From contig CM019707.1 of NCBI GenBank assembly GCA_009760885.1, forward strand, positions 30,379,687 to 30,443,686: a stretch of 64,000 nucleotides of DNA, written 5' to 3'. Shown here piece by piece: positions 18,478 to 28,632 of this stretch. The DNA comes from Achatina immaculata. Taxonomy: Eukaryota; Mollusca; Gastropoda; Stylommatophora; Achatinidae. Below the pieces are notes generated by a model. That model saw only the letters and a program-made list of their open reading frames with translations, was not told where the DNA came from and did not search any database. Made by a program: the position numbers and the translations under genes. How positions within the stretch are numbered: position 1 is the first letter of the stretch; every line of letters begins with the position of its first letter.

Positions 18478-19074
18478 GAAGAAGTGGAGAGTTTTGAATA
18501 TCTTGGATCACTACTAACTAATAATGGAGATACAATGAGGGAAATTAAAAGAAGGACATCTATTGCTCTTCAGAAAGTAAAACAAATAAAAAATCTGTGG
18601 AGAGGAGCAGACAGAACCAGAAAAATAAGATTTTTAAGGGCATGCATCTTTCCCATCGCAACATATGCCTGTGAGACCTGGACACTTAACAAAACAGCTG
18701 AGAAGCACATAAATGCCTTTGAATGTAAATGCTATAGAAGAGTTCTCCAAATATCGTGGACACAAAAAAGAACAAATATATCTATACTACAAGAGCTTAA
18801 TATTGAAGAAGGCTGGCTAGTAAAGAGGATTAAAGAGAGAAAACTTAAATATTTTGGCCACATTAAACGTCATGATAATTTAGAGAAGACCGTATTGGAA
18901 GGATACATAATGGGAAAAAGAAAAAGAGGAAGACCGAAACGAAGATGGCTGCAAGACATCGTTGATGATCTGGAAATGGATGCAGCAGCAGCAGGCCATC
19001 TTGCTCACAACCGAGAGGCTTACAGGAGTGCTGTTTGGGAGGCAAAGTTCCGCAAGGGACATGCAAAGGAATGA
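18478..19074 (+). CDS. LINE C ORF2 C-terminal fragment, intact
   Basis: 198 codons open from the truncation to TGA at 19072-19074. It carries the post-RT region: FEYLGSLLTNNGDTMREIKR, YACETWTLNKTAEKHINAFE, VLQISWTQKRTN, LKYFGHIKRHDN and KRGRPKRRWLQDIVDDL. This is the C-terminal region of LINE ORF2 after the YxDD core. The catalytic aspartates lie upstream and are absent, so no activity is expected. Confidence 0.88.
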   Translation, partial: EEVESFEYLGSLLTNNGDTMREIKRRTSIALQKVKQIKNLWRGADRTRKIRFLRACIFPIATYACETWTLNKTAEKHINAFECKCYRRVLQISWTQKRTNISILQELNIEEGWLVKRIKERKLKYFGHIKRHDNLEKTVLEGYIMGKRKRGRPKRRWLQDIVDDLEMDAAAAGHLAHNREAYRSAVWEAKFRKGHAKE

Positions 19075-19083
19075 ATGAATGAA
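18478..19083 (+). mobile_element. LINE C copy 1, 5'-truncated young insertion
   Basis: 606 bp flanked by TATTCTG (18471-18477 and 19084-19090). It ends in AAGGAATGAATGAATGAA, a GAAT tetranucleotide tail. The coding part is intact. It is the reference for the C copies at 30817, 35948 and 50449. Confidence 0.95.
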
Positions 19084-19183
19084 TATTCTGTTCCCAGCAG
19101 GCCAATGATAGGGCAGTCCTTGTTAGATTAGAATTTCCTTTCAGTTGTTTTGTTCCCAGCAGGCCAATGATAGGGCAGTCCAG
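19084..19183. repeat. 62-bp tandem array, segment 3
   Basis: Array resumes after LINE C for about 1.6 units and ends at GGGCAGTCC, followed by unique sequence and then the second copy of the 350-bp duplication. Confidence 0.92.
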
Positions 19184-19211
19184 ATCAGTGCTTTGCTCCA
19201 GAGGGTCTGCT

Positions 19212-19408
19212 TTTCACATCGTAGGACCCGGATTGTTTCCCCTGTTTTAAGAGCAGAACGCACGTAGATGGATAATCAGTGGATCAGATGGGCATTTGGT
19301 GGCGGTGATAGTGGTGGTTTTGGCAGCAGTGGTGATAGTGATGGTGGCAGTGGTGATAGCGCTGGTGATAGTAGTTGCGATGATGATAATGGAGGGGGAG
19401 AGAGAGAG

Positions 19409-19457
<49 letters not shown>

Positions 19458-19587
19458 TGGAGATCACGAGAAAGGAGAAGACGAAATTAGGGAAGCTCCA
19501 CTCCCCTCCCCCTCTCTCCGCCTGTGTCTTTTATTTTAAAATCTGACAACGTGTTCCCCCTCTCCCCAATTTTACAAATGTTCCGAC
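19212..19587 (+). repeat. Segmental duplication, copy 2 (376 bp)
   Basis: Direct, nearly identical copy of 15116-15463. The main difference is a longer internal GA microsatellite (about 19397-19457). Confidence 0.95.
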
Positions 19588-20879
19588 CGAGGTACAACTG
19601 GTACTAGCAGAGTAGAGGCGGACAGACGAGATGACCTTCAGATGATGATGAATTCAGAGAAAAGAGAAATAAAAAAAAAGGAGTAAATAATAGGATGAGT
19701 ATGTAGAAATAAAAAACAAACAAACAGTAAAAATCCAATATTTCAACAAAATTGCCACCGTCAATGACAAGAGAAGAGACTACATAAAAGTTAGTGAAAT
19801 GGCAACTTAACTGCCCGAGATCAGCCTACTACGAAGGTTTGGCATAAAGTTCTTCTACACAGAGTATGGTAAGAACCAAAGAAGGCGTTTGGCCGTGAAA
19901 GGACACAGCTCCTTTATGTGAAGTTTCTCCATCGTAATACGTTCTTTCGCCAGAATATCTGTTTTCGTTGGCTGAAAAGATATCAGTGATGCATTAAAAA
20001 AAAATTACAAAGTGCCAAATAATTTATATGCAAAAAATGATTATTTATAATTATATCACCAAATAAAATATGGCGCATGTCTTGTTAATCAGAGCACTGT
20101 ACAGCACTTGGTATACGCTAATCTCTTCACAGTATGTACATAAACATCCAACGAATCCAAACGAACCGGAAAACACATTGTTTATTTACATTTCATTCGT
20201 ATGTAGGATGGATTTCCCTTGTAAACACATACGCCATACCACGTGACCACATTTGATATTTATAGCCCGCAAAAAATTCATGCTTATCATATCGATTTTC
20301 ACGGAGGACTGCAGCATCAATAACCCTGTATAATGCAACCAAGGCAATGATTGCTATACCATGGCCTGATAAACTTTCGAGATAAAGCTTTTCAGTGCGA
20401 TAAATAAGTCAAAGATCGAGGAAAACCCCTTCATTAAGACTGCAAAAAGATGCACTAAATTAACATGGTATCCCAACATTCTTCGCTGTTTCCTCTCCAA
20501 ATATTCATCATGGCGGCTCAAAATTGAGGTAATGAAAACACATCAGTTAACTTCATTAATTTATTTACAGTTAATTTATGAGAATTTCGTATTGAAACTA
20601 AAGCTAGACGTAGTCGAATAGATGTAGCTGCAATGTAGTATATAGTTTCTTGTTTTGCACTGCCTTTTCGTTGTTGTTTTCAACTCGGTAATGAGCATAC
20701 GTGTACAGGGTTTTGCAGGCGTCCATGGCCTCGTACAGTTGCTAGCGGTAGCGGTATTTTGGTGGCCACAAACTCAGCAGTTTATGTGTTGTGTATAACT
20801 TCAGTGCATGCTGCAGGGTTTCATATATTTGTTTCAGCGTTGCATGTTGCTTACATGATCATAGAAACGTCTGAAATTA
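19588..20879. other. Unique AT-rich sequence
   Basis: No gene, LINE or array recognised. AT-rich up to about 20650, then more balanced composition. Confidence 0.4.
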
Positions 20880-21170
20880 ATGTATAATGCCCCCTTTTTT
20901 GTGTTAAAATCGACTGTAACTGCAGTGTGCGCGCTGTTATCTGTACTGGCGGACGGGAGCAGACAAGATCTAGTCTCACCTTATCGTGGGTGTCCTAATA
21001 TTAAATCTAAATGTCCCTTCAGACTAGCTACCACAGAAGATTTGGACATGGGCTTCATGGCGGTGGAGGAGGCCGCACATAAGCGCCTTTCTTGGACCTA
21101 CTCCCTATCTGATACGGTGTCTGCTCTTCAACATCATCACAGTGCCGGCTGTAACGAACGAGTTTCATAG
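20880..21170 (+). other. 96-codon open frame, unrecognised
   Basis: Starts at ATG 20880 with a short hydrophobic run (VTAVCALLSVLA) and stops at TAG 21168-21170. I recognise no family. Unlike most frames here it is not made of repeats, and an acceptor-like ACCACAG lies inside. It could be an exon or chance. Confidence 0.15.
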
Positions 21171-21439
21171 ATCATTTCATAGGAATGAGAACAGCATCTT
21201 TAGGGGAGGAGGGGAGGGTCTGATTCCAATTTGTGATAGAATAGTTTCTCATCTCCAGAGTTCTTTAAATTAAAAAAAAAACTAATTCAAAATAATTTTA
21301 TATTTGAAAACTGGGACAAGCTTCAGATAAATAATTATTGCTTGATATACTTTAAGATAATTGTGCTGCATTATGTTTTGGCATAAACAGGTTCAGAAGA
21401 ATTTTGAAAATATGAAATTTTGCAAGATAAGTGAAACAC

Positions 21440-22040
21440 CCATGGGTTTTTGCGAGTCCTATCAAGACATGGTGGCACCCAGAGGGTTTTTATGAACCCT
21501 GTCAAGCCAGGGAGGCACCCAGAGGGTTTTAGTTTTTATGAGCCCTGTCAAGCCATGGAGCCACCCAGAGGGTTTCTGTGAGTCCTGTCAAGCCATGGAA
21601 CCACCCAGAGGGTTTCTGTGAGTTCTATCAAGCCATGGAACCACCCAGAGGGTTTTTATGAGTCATATCAAGCCATGGAGACACCCAGAGGGTTTTGTTA
21701 GTCCTGTCGAGCTATGGAGGCACCAAGAGGGTTTCTGTGAGTCCATTCAAGCCATGGAGCCACCCAGAGGGTTTTTGTGAGTCATATCAAGCCATGGAGA
21801 CACCCAGAGGGTTTCTATGAGTCATATCAAGCCATGGAGACACTCAGAGGGTTTCTGTGAGTCATATCAAGCCATGGAGATACCCAGAGGGTTTCTGTGA
21901 GTCATATCAAGCCATGGAGACACTCAGAGGGTTTCTGTGAATCATATCAAGCCATGGAGACACCCAGAGGGTTTCTGTGAGTCATATTAAGCCATGGAGA
22001 CACCCAGAGGGTTTCTGTGAATCATATCAAGCCATGAGAG
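21440..22040. repeat. 40-bp minisatellite (CACCCAGAGGGTTT), about 15 copies
   Basis: Unit GTTTCTGTGAGTCATATCAA plus GCCATGGAGACACCCAGAGG. Copies at the left edge are more divergent; the right part is nearly homogeneous. Confidence 0.96.
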
Positions 22041-22150
22041 GCGCCCCGGGGGGATTTTGTCCCCAGTTTGTTTTACCTGTGGCTATACCAAAATATGATG
22101 TATTCAGCATCATACTTGGTCTACTTTCCTTCTCCAGTGCCATATAAGGA

Positions 22151-22178
22151 ATCAGGTACCCTTTTCAGCAGCCTGGGT
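22151..22178 (-). mobile_element. SINE body motif (-)
   Basis: On the minus strand CCCAGGCTGCTGAAAAGG then GGTACCTGATTCC, matching the body motif of the SINEs at 3713, 23512, 25361 and 62190. Only this short segment is clearly shared. Confidence 0.5.
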
Positions 22179-22191
22179 GGTAGTTATGAGT

Positions 22192-22410
22192 AGGTAAAAT
22201 TGCTGTTTCCATACCATTAAGGCACACTGGGGATATAGCGTTAGACTTGCATCTTCAAGACATCAGCACATGAAAGTGTGATGTGGGCAGTGTAACACCT
22301 GGCCATGTTTACCATCCCAGAGTTCTCTGTCACCATTTTTAGAGACAGGGTGGACCCAGGTTTCTCTAGTACCCATTTTTAGAGGCTGGGTGGACCATGG
22401 GGCCTTTTTG
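22192..22410 (+). mobile_element. Dispersed element X, copy 1 (SINE-like)
   Basis: GGTAAAATTGCTGTTTCC, CATACCATTAAGGCA, GCACATGAAAGTGTGATGTG, CATTTTTAGAGGCTGGGTGG and GGGGCCTTTTT match 44076-44263 in order and orientation. About 200 bp, no coding capacity. It lies next to a LINE A copy that begins 15 bp later. Confidence 0.75.
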
Positions 22411-22425
22411 GTGGTGTAGTACCAG

Positions 22426-22834
22426 TATCTTGTTATATGGAAGTGAATCATGGACAATAGGCAAGTCTGCACAAAAATCATTGGAAGCAGCAGAAATGTG
22501 GTTTATTAGAAGAATGTTGCGAATCCCCTGGACAGCAAAAATAACTAATGAAGAATGTATGAGAAGAGCTGAAGAGACAAAAAACCTTGTCAGAAAGATA
22601 AGAGAGAGACAATGTACTTTCATAGGACATGCAATGAGAAGAGGTGGCATTGAAAATATTATAACAACAGGAAAAATAGAAGGAAGAAGATCAAGAGGAA
22701 GACCAAGAGAAATGATACTGGACAGTCTGACGGGATGGTGTGAGAGGAGATCACCAACTGAGCTGATGGCCTGCATGAAGGATCGTGTACTCTGGAGAAG
22801 CATAATAGCCAACGCCAGTCGGCACGGCACCTGA
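22426..22834 (+). CDS. LINE A ORF2 C-terminal fragment, open frame
   Basis: The frame runs through LYGSESWTIGKSAQKSLEAA, RRMLRIPWTAKITNEECMRR, CTFIGHAMRRGG and RSRGRPREMILDSL to SRHGT, then stops at TGA 22832-22834. That TGA is the first triplet of the 3' tail, so the ORF ends in the tail itself. It lacks the RT catalytic core; no independent function is expected. It shows the intact form of sequences broken in copies 1 and 2. Confidence 0.85.
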
Positions 22835-22848
22835 TGATGATGATGATG
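22426..22848 (+). mobile_element. LINE A copy 3, 5'-truncated
   Basis: Flanked by the 8-bp TSD AGTACCAG (22418-22425 and 22849-22856). Ends with GTCGGCACGGCACC followed by a TGATGATGATGATG tail. The last 136 codons of ORF2 are open. Confidence 0.95.
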
Positions 22849-22856
22849 AGTACCAG

Positions 22857-23511
22857 AAAAAAAATCCAGCCTGAGTGGTTGGGGTGCTTTATGGCTGGAT
22901 TTGATCCACCACCCATTGCTCTGAAAGATGAAAGTACCTATAATCCTTTTCAAGACCATTGAGGCACATCAGGGAAATGGTTTACTTGACCTATAAGTGT
23001 GGTTCATTAATGAGTAAAACTATTCCTCCCTATTTTTTTTTGTATAGTCTGTTTTCACACATTTTTCCCCCGCAGTGGCTTGTGGTATATTTATATATTT
23101 ATTTTTATATACTTGTGATTGAAAATTGTAATTTCTTGGGTATACTAGAGAGGGTGTGGCTGGTGTATCGTGTCTGATGATCTTTCCTTCTGCAGCTGTT
23201 GGTAGGAGCCAGTTGCCCAGGTTTAAGAGCTGGGTTGATTGCCACATGTCAGTTCAGTCAGTGATGTAAGAAATATCAATTACACTTGGAGATGTACTGA
23301 GTATTTGATTTGAGTTAATATTCAGTGGATGATGATGATGATGATGTAGATGTAATAGCATGAGGGTTGAAAACAAACCTAGTCCTTTTTTGTGCCAGTG
23401 AAACATGTACAGATGGTGCTTGTGTTTTCCCTGACCTGACAGCACACCAGAAGATGATGTAATCCACATCACACCTGACAGCCTTCACTACCCCCCCTTT
23501 TTTTTTCAAGT
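22857..23511. other. Unassigned sequence
   Basis: No gene recognised. A short GAT repeat lies near 23328-23346 and a T-run at 23031-23041. Confidence 0.35.
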
Positions 23512-23552
23512 TCCAGGAGTCAGGTACCCATTTCTTCTGATAGGTAACTGGG
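23512..23552 (-). mobile_element. SINE body motif (-)
   Basis: Minus strand reads CCCAGTTACCTATCAGAAG then AAATGGGTACCTGACTCC, the same body motif as other SINEs in the window. A tRNA-like head is not evident. Confidence 0.5.
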
Positions 23553-23616
23553 ACACCTCCAGCTGGACTTGATTCTGACCACCAGTAGGAGTTCTTCCTA
23601 TTTGCTCCAGATTGAC

Positions 23617-23688
23617 TTCCCCATGAGATACTCAGGAATTCTTTACATTGACTTCCCCATGAGATACTCAGGAATTCTTTGCCTCAGT
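23617..23688. repeat. 36-bp tandem duplication
   Basis: GACTTCCCCATGAGATACTC then AGGAATTCTTT occurs twice in tandem, differing only in the last bases of each unit. Confidence 0.9.
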
Positions 23689-24240
23689 AACGTAGAGGTT
23701 GCTGCATATAAAAATCATAAAGGTTAATCAGCGTGGATTTAGTATAGCAGTCACAAAGCTCCGTCATTGATTTAGCAGGTTTTTCAGGAATAAATGTCAG
23801 CAACTGTATAATTTATGTCATGATAACAAAACGCAAATATTTGTATTTCAAAGAAAATTCAATTTATTGAATATTTAAACACGTATTTCACTTGAATTGT
23901 TCAACTCGGGCACTAGTAATAAAAGATCTAACAGTAAATTATATTTTAAAAAATGTAAAAAAAAAAAACCCCAAAAACCCGGTAATTTCTAATTAGTATC
24001 TGCAGTCTCAGCAAACTTCTGAAACTGTGGAAGACTATGTGTAAATAAAAAAAAAAAAAAAAGATTACAATTTGAAACTTATTGTCAAGTTTATGCGATA
24101 ATTGTAGCATTATTATATTCACATTTTAGCAAGTGTTCCTGTTGCCAGGAATCTGCTTTTTGTATACATATTCAGTCTTCAGGAAAATCAAATATTTGTA
24201 TCATTTTGTTAAAAAAAATGGTACCATTACCTTCAGATAT
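23689..24240. other. AT-rich unassigned sequence
   Basis: A/T-rich with poly(A) runs near 23956 and 24046-24062. No gene recognised. Confidence 0.4.
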
Positions 24241-24261
24241 ATTGTTCTTTTCTAAGTTCAG

Positions 24262-24700
24262 TCAGTCAGTCTTCTTCTTCTTCGTATGCTGTTAGTGATA
24301 ATGCATGTTACCCTGATTTTTGCAATGCGCCTTTTGGCTGGGTGCCTCCGACTTCAGCACCTTTCCTTGCTAGGACAGACTGGTCTTGCTCGGACTGCCA
24401 TGAAGACAGTGGTGTAGGCTGGCCTGGCCAAAACTGTGTTTTCCAGCCTCTGGTGGCTGTACTTAAGTCCCTTCTCCATGTCAGATGGTTTTGAGACAGT
24501 TCCACAAAGACACTTCGACTTTGGGATGAAGAGTCCGATGAGTTCTTCTGTGATATCCATTTCCCGTCACCTGTAGTCTGCTGGCTCTTGTTTTGTTTAC
24601 ATCATTCTTATAGCCATTGTTTTAAAGACCCATAAGCTTGTCTGATAGCCATTGTTGTAAAGACCCATAGGCTTGTCACGTCCTGGATTCATTGATTTCA
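24262..24700 (-). mobile_element. Unclassified retroposon 3' end (-), tentative
   Basis: On the minus strand, two near-identical segments of about 36 bp (GACAAGCTTATGGGTCTTTA type) are followed by open frames of 65-68 codons and end in GAAGAAGAAGACTGACTGAC, a short tandem tail as on LINEs here. I do not recognise the protein. The class is inferred from the tail only. Confidence 0.3.
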
Positions 24701-24920
24701 CACCGGACTTTCCTCATTCCCGCCAATGATCTCCATGTCCCCATGCGTCCACCAGCCTGACATTACATTTTTACAAAAATAACAATTACAATTAATGTTG
24801 ATTGCTATAAGTTTCTGGGCTACAGAAGTAGGTCAGAGTTTTTAAGCAAACAAATCTGTTCCGTCTCACAAACACTATGTTAAGATAAGGGTGTTCTTAA
24901 CACAGTTGTTCTCAGGGGGG

Positions 24921-25020
24921 AGTCAGTCAGTCATTTGCATGTCCCTTGCGGAACTTTGCCTCCCTAACAGCACTTTTGTGAGCCTCTTGGTTGTAAGCAA
25001 GATGCTGATGCATCCATTTC
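24921..25020 (-). mobile_element. LINE C 3'-terminal fragment (-)
   Basis: CATTTGCATGTCCCTTGCGG, TTGTAAGCAAGATGC and GATGCATCCATTTC are the reverse complement of the last 100 bp of LINE C. The tail side reads AGTCAGTCAGT instead of GAAT repeats. Confidence 0.85.
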
Positions 25021-25254
25021 TGAGTTATGATAACTCTGCTGATAAAATATGCGTAACCACTGGGAGAAACTGCAACGACTACGACACACAAGTTAAGGTA
25101 GTTATTGCCACAGTTGAAAAAGTCAAAACTCCATTGATGCTTGTCTTGTAGTTTTTCTGCCGTGCAACAAATTACTAGATCTTGAAGGCGTCTTGTCAGA
25201 AACATAAATTGGCCCTGCAGCATTGTTCCCTGTAGGGGATTGTGGATTGTGTGT
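25021..25254. other. Unassigned sequence
   Basis: No gene or repeat recognised between a LINE C fragment and a SINE. Confidence 0.35.
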
Positions 25255-25515
25255 AAAAAACTGAATCCATACATGCACTTGTCTAGCCACTGAATGGTCG
25301 AGGGTTTGAATCCTCAGATGTTTGGGATTTTTTTTCCGACCAATATGGCCCCGAGGTCGACCCAGCCTCATAAAATGGGTACCAGAGAAAATCTGGGAAG
25401 GAAAGCTAGTGAGGAAAGGAACTGGCCACCCTACCTCATTTGCTGATGGCCTCAGCATAATGAGATTCATAATGCTTCATCCCCTACGGCATTTGCTATC
25501 TATCTATATGCAAGT
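25255..25515 (+). mobile_element. tRNA-derived SINE (+)
   Basis: GGGTTTGAATCCTC is a box B-like site; the body contains CCCAGCCTCATAAAATGGG and GGTACCAGAGAAAATC (about 25361-25390). It ends near CATTTGCTATCTATCTAT, a tetranucleotide tail. Confidence 0.7.
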
Positions 25516-25744
25516 ATGTGTATTCTCAAGACAAATTCTGTGTACAAATGTGTGTTACAATTGCCAGTAACACAGCGTTATTAAAATTTTCATAGAAAAA
25601 TATTAAACTGAAGTGAAAGAAGCAAATTAATCTGTTTTAATTTTTTTCATTGCTGCTATAGCACAGAGTAACATAGGACATCAAAACTCAAAGAAGTAGT
25701 TTATTTATTTATTTATTTTTAGTTTTTGTGTGTGTGGGTGTGTG

Positions 25745-26240
25745 GCCGTACATTCAAGCTGCCGCACAGCTGAGAAGCAGTGCCCCTGTAGTGGATTCTG
25801 TCCCTGTGTGGGATACCAGACAATGAGAGGGAAAAAAAATCCAGCTGGCCGAAGAGGGCATGGAAATGGAACCAGGAGAAAAACATGATTGAAAAGTTAC
25901 AGGAAGCCACAAACACCACCAGGTAATGGCTATCACTTGATGCACAAAAATGAACAGGTCATCATTTTTTTTCTCCACCTCAGAACAGGACACAACCAAC
26001 TCCGAAGTCACATGTATGAGAAGATTAAAGTTGGCAGTTCTCTTAGTGCATGTGTCCGGGCACCTCAGACTGTGGAACGTGTCCTCCAAAACTGCACCAG
26101 CCGTGAAACACCCAGACGCACTTGTTGGCCTAGTGAAACCACACTAGAAGCTCTAGATTTCTGTACAGGAACTACAAAAAAAGCCAGTCCTCGTTTACCC
26201 TTGAGACAGAGCTCCAGATACGGACAGCAGATCTATAATA
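25745..26240 (+). mobile_element. LINE E remnant: RNase H end plus C-terminal region
   Basis: At about 25785-25840 the translation gives WILSLCGIPDNERE, close to the WIPxHCGIPGNExAD motif of the RNase H domain found in I-like LINEs. Downstream, LRTGHNQLRSHMYEKIKVG, PQTVERVLQNC and PRRTCWPSETTLE match the region after RNase H in such elements. Frameshifts separate the pieces. The clade is inferred from the RNase H remnant; other LINEs in this window show no RNase H. Confidence 0.75.
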
Positions 26241-26739
26241 GAGCAGAAGAAGGAAAAATATATGCTAAACTTAGATATTCAGGTTGGCTAAGATTATCAG
26301 TCATTTGTGGAAGATATAAATTATGTTGTTCCCTGTATTTATTCATGGAAAATAACCTAAATTTGAGTTAGTATAATCCAACTGCTGTGCTGTAGATATG
26401 TATATAAAAACCAGCTAATCTTTATGAAGTAGCAGATATTATTACGAGGGATATAGAGTTCCCTATGCAGCTGTTGGCCGCTCAGAAATTCTGAATATTT
26501 CCCTATTAGTTTTGTATTGACCCCTCGTGACGTGTAATCTTCTTGATAATGATGATGATGATGATGATGAAATGCTAGCTTCAGGGAAAGGTGATCTTAG
26601 TGGAAGGCCCCCCCCCCCCGACTGCTGTCTCATTTGCTGTATGGTGTACATGGTCAGTGTTCTTTGTGTCCAACTTTTGATGATCATCTTTTACAACCTC
26701 ATCTTTTACCACAGTCATTGTTTTGTCCTCCACCTTCAT
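26241..26739. other. Unassigned sequence
   Basis: No gene recognised; a short GATGAT run near 26549-26569 and a C-run near 26608-26618. Confidence 0.35.
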
Positions 26740-27540
26740 CATCTTCTTCCAGCCTCCATCATTGCCCTGCACCTCTTATCATTACCTTTCAGCCTCCATC
26801 ATTGCCCTGCACCCCTTATCATTACCTTTAAGCCTTCATCATTGCCCTGCACTCCTTATCATTACCTTTAGACCTTCATCATTACCTTGCACCTGTTATC
26901 ATTACCTTTCAGCCTTCATCATTACCCTGCACCCCTTATCATTACCTTTCAGCCTTCATCATTGCCCTGCACCCCTTATCATTACCTTTCAGCCTTCATC
27001 ATTGCCCTGCACCCCTTATCATTACCTTTCAGCCTTCATCATTACCTTGCACCTGTTATCATTACCTTTCAGCCTTCATCATTGCCCTGCACCCCTTATC
27101 ATTACCTTTAAGCCTCCATCATTACCTTGCACCCCTTATCAATACCTTTCAGCCTCCATCATTGCCCTGCACCCTTTATCATTACCTTCCAGCCTTCATC
27201 ATTGCCTTGCACCCTTTATCATTACCTTCCAGCCTCCATCATTGCCTTGCACCCCTTATCATTACCTTCCAGCCTCCATCATTGCCTTGCACCCCTTATC
27301 ATTACCTTCCAGCATTCATCATTGCCATGCACCCCTTATCATTACCTTCCAGCATTCATCATTGCCATGCACCCCTTATCATTACCTTCCAGCCTCCATC
27401 ATTGCCTTGCACCCCTTATCATTACCTTCCAGCCTCCATCATTGCCTTGCACCCCTTATCATTACCTTCTAACCTTCATCATTGCCTTGCACCCCTTATC
27501 ATTACCTACCAGCCTTCATCATTGCATTCCACCATTAATT
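26740..27540. repeat. 40-bp minisatellite (CATCATTGCC), about 20 copies
   Basis: Unit CATCATTGCCTTGCACCCCT plus TATCATTACCTTCCAGCCTC. As 40 leaves remainder 1 when divided by 3, three consecutive units are read in all three frames, so all forward frames remain open (up to 249 codons). These are artefacts. Confidence 0.97.
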
Positions 27541-27680
27541 ATTACCCACCAGTATGGTTTTTATATTATTTTAAATATTGAAATTGTTTTACGTTTATCA
27601 TTGCTGAGTCAGCATGTCTGCACCGGTTGGCAAACCAAAGCTGGTCAAGACCCTGTTCCACCTCTCTCTTGGTATCCCAG

Positions 27681-27750
27681 GTAACAGGCTCAGCCTGGCT
27701 AACAGGGCTGGGATCAACAGTCTCCTGTGGTGGTGGAGTCTGCTAAAGAA
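27681..27750 (+). repeat. Dispersed element Y, copy 2 (+)
   Basis: GTAACAGGCTCAGCC, GGCTAACAGGGCTGGGATC and TGGTGGTGGAGTCTGCTAAA match 14729-14799 on the opposite strand. The element may extend further on both sides. Confidence 0.75.
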
Positions 27751-28104
27751 GTAACGCAAATCACCTGCTTTGTAGCTTCATTCAGTCATTCAGGGAATGA
27801 AAGTATAACCACTGTAACCCCGGCCTACCAACCCGATTCATCATGATGTTAGTTAACATCTTCTCCGCCTTATCTGTGAAGAACATCATACATCATCTTC
27901 CAGGGGAGGTAGACTAGCAGCAGCAGCACTGCTCAGTTGTTACATTGCTTCTCGGTTTCTTCGGTTTTCTTTTCATAAGATGAGCATAGGTAATTTCATT
28001 CACACCTGACATTAATCTTGTCTGGTTTCATTACTGAAATTACGATTGCTGTCATCAGCCTGTGTTGTTCTGCTAGTAAAAATGTTGAGAAATGAACGGA
28101 CAGT
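27751..28104. other. Unassigned sequence
   Basis: No gene recognised between element Y and the 25-bp array. Confidence 0.35.
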
Positions 28105-28632
28105 GTTAGACATCACAACCACCAACAACTGAACAAATCACAACTACCCACAGCTGAATATATCTTAACTGCCAGCAACTGAACACATCACAACTACCAA
28201 TAACTGAACACATCACTACTACCAACAATTGAACACACCACAACCACCAACTACTTAATACATCACAACTACCAACAACTGAACACATCACAGCTACCAA
28301 AAACTGAATACATCACAACCACCAACAGCTGAACACATCACAACCACCAACATCTGAACACATCACAACTACCAACAACTGAACATACCACAACCACCAA
28401 CAGCTGAACACATCACAACTACCAACAACTGAATACATCATAATTACCAACAACTGAACACACCACAACTACCAACAACTTAATACATCACAACTACCAA
28501 CAGCTGAACATATAACCACCGGTGAATGAACACATCACAACTACCAACAACTGAACACACCACAACCAGCAACAAATGAACACATCACAGCCACCAGCAA
28601 CTGAACACATCACAACTACCAACAACTGAGAG
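28105..28632 (-). repeat. 25-bp satellite array, orientation 1, about 21 copies
   Basis: Unit GAACACATCACAACCACCAA plus CAACT with point variation. Its reverse complement is the unit of the larger array at 29590-33005, so the two arrays face each other across about 960 bp. Confidence 0.96.

Noticed and set aside
15116..19587. Direct 350-bp repeats as LTRs of a retrotransposon
   Set aside because: No TG/CA termini, primer-binding site or LTR-type proteins; the sequence between is a tandem array with two non-LTR LINE insertions.
26723..27684. Frames up to 249 codons in the 40-bp array
   Set aside because: A 40-bp unit cycles through all three frames, so stop-free units open every forward frame.
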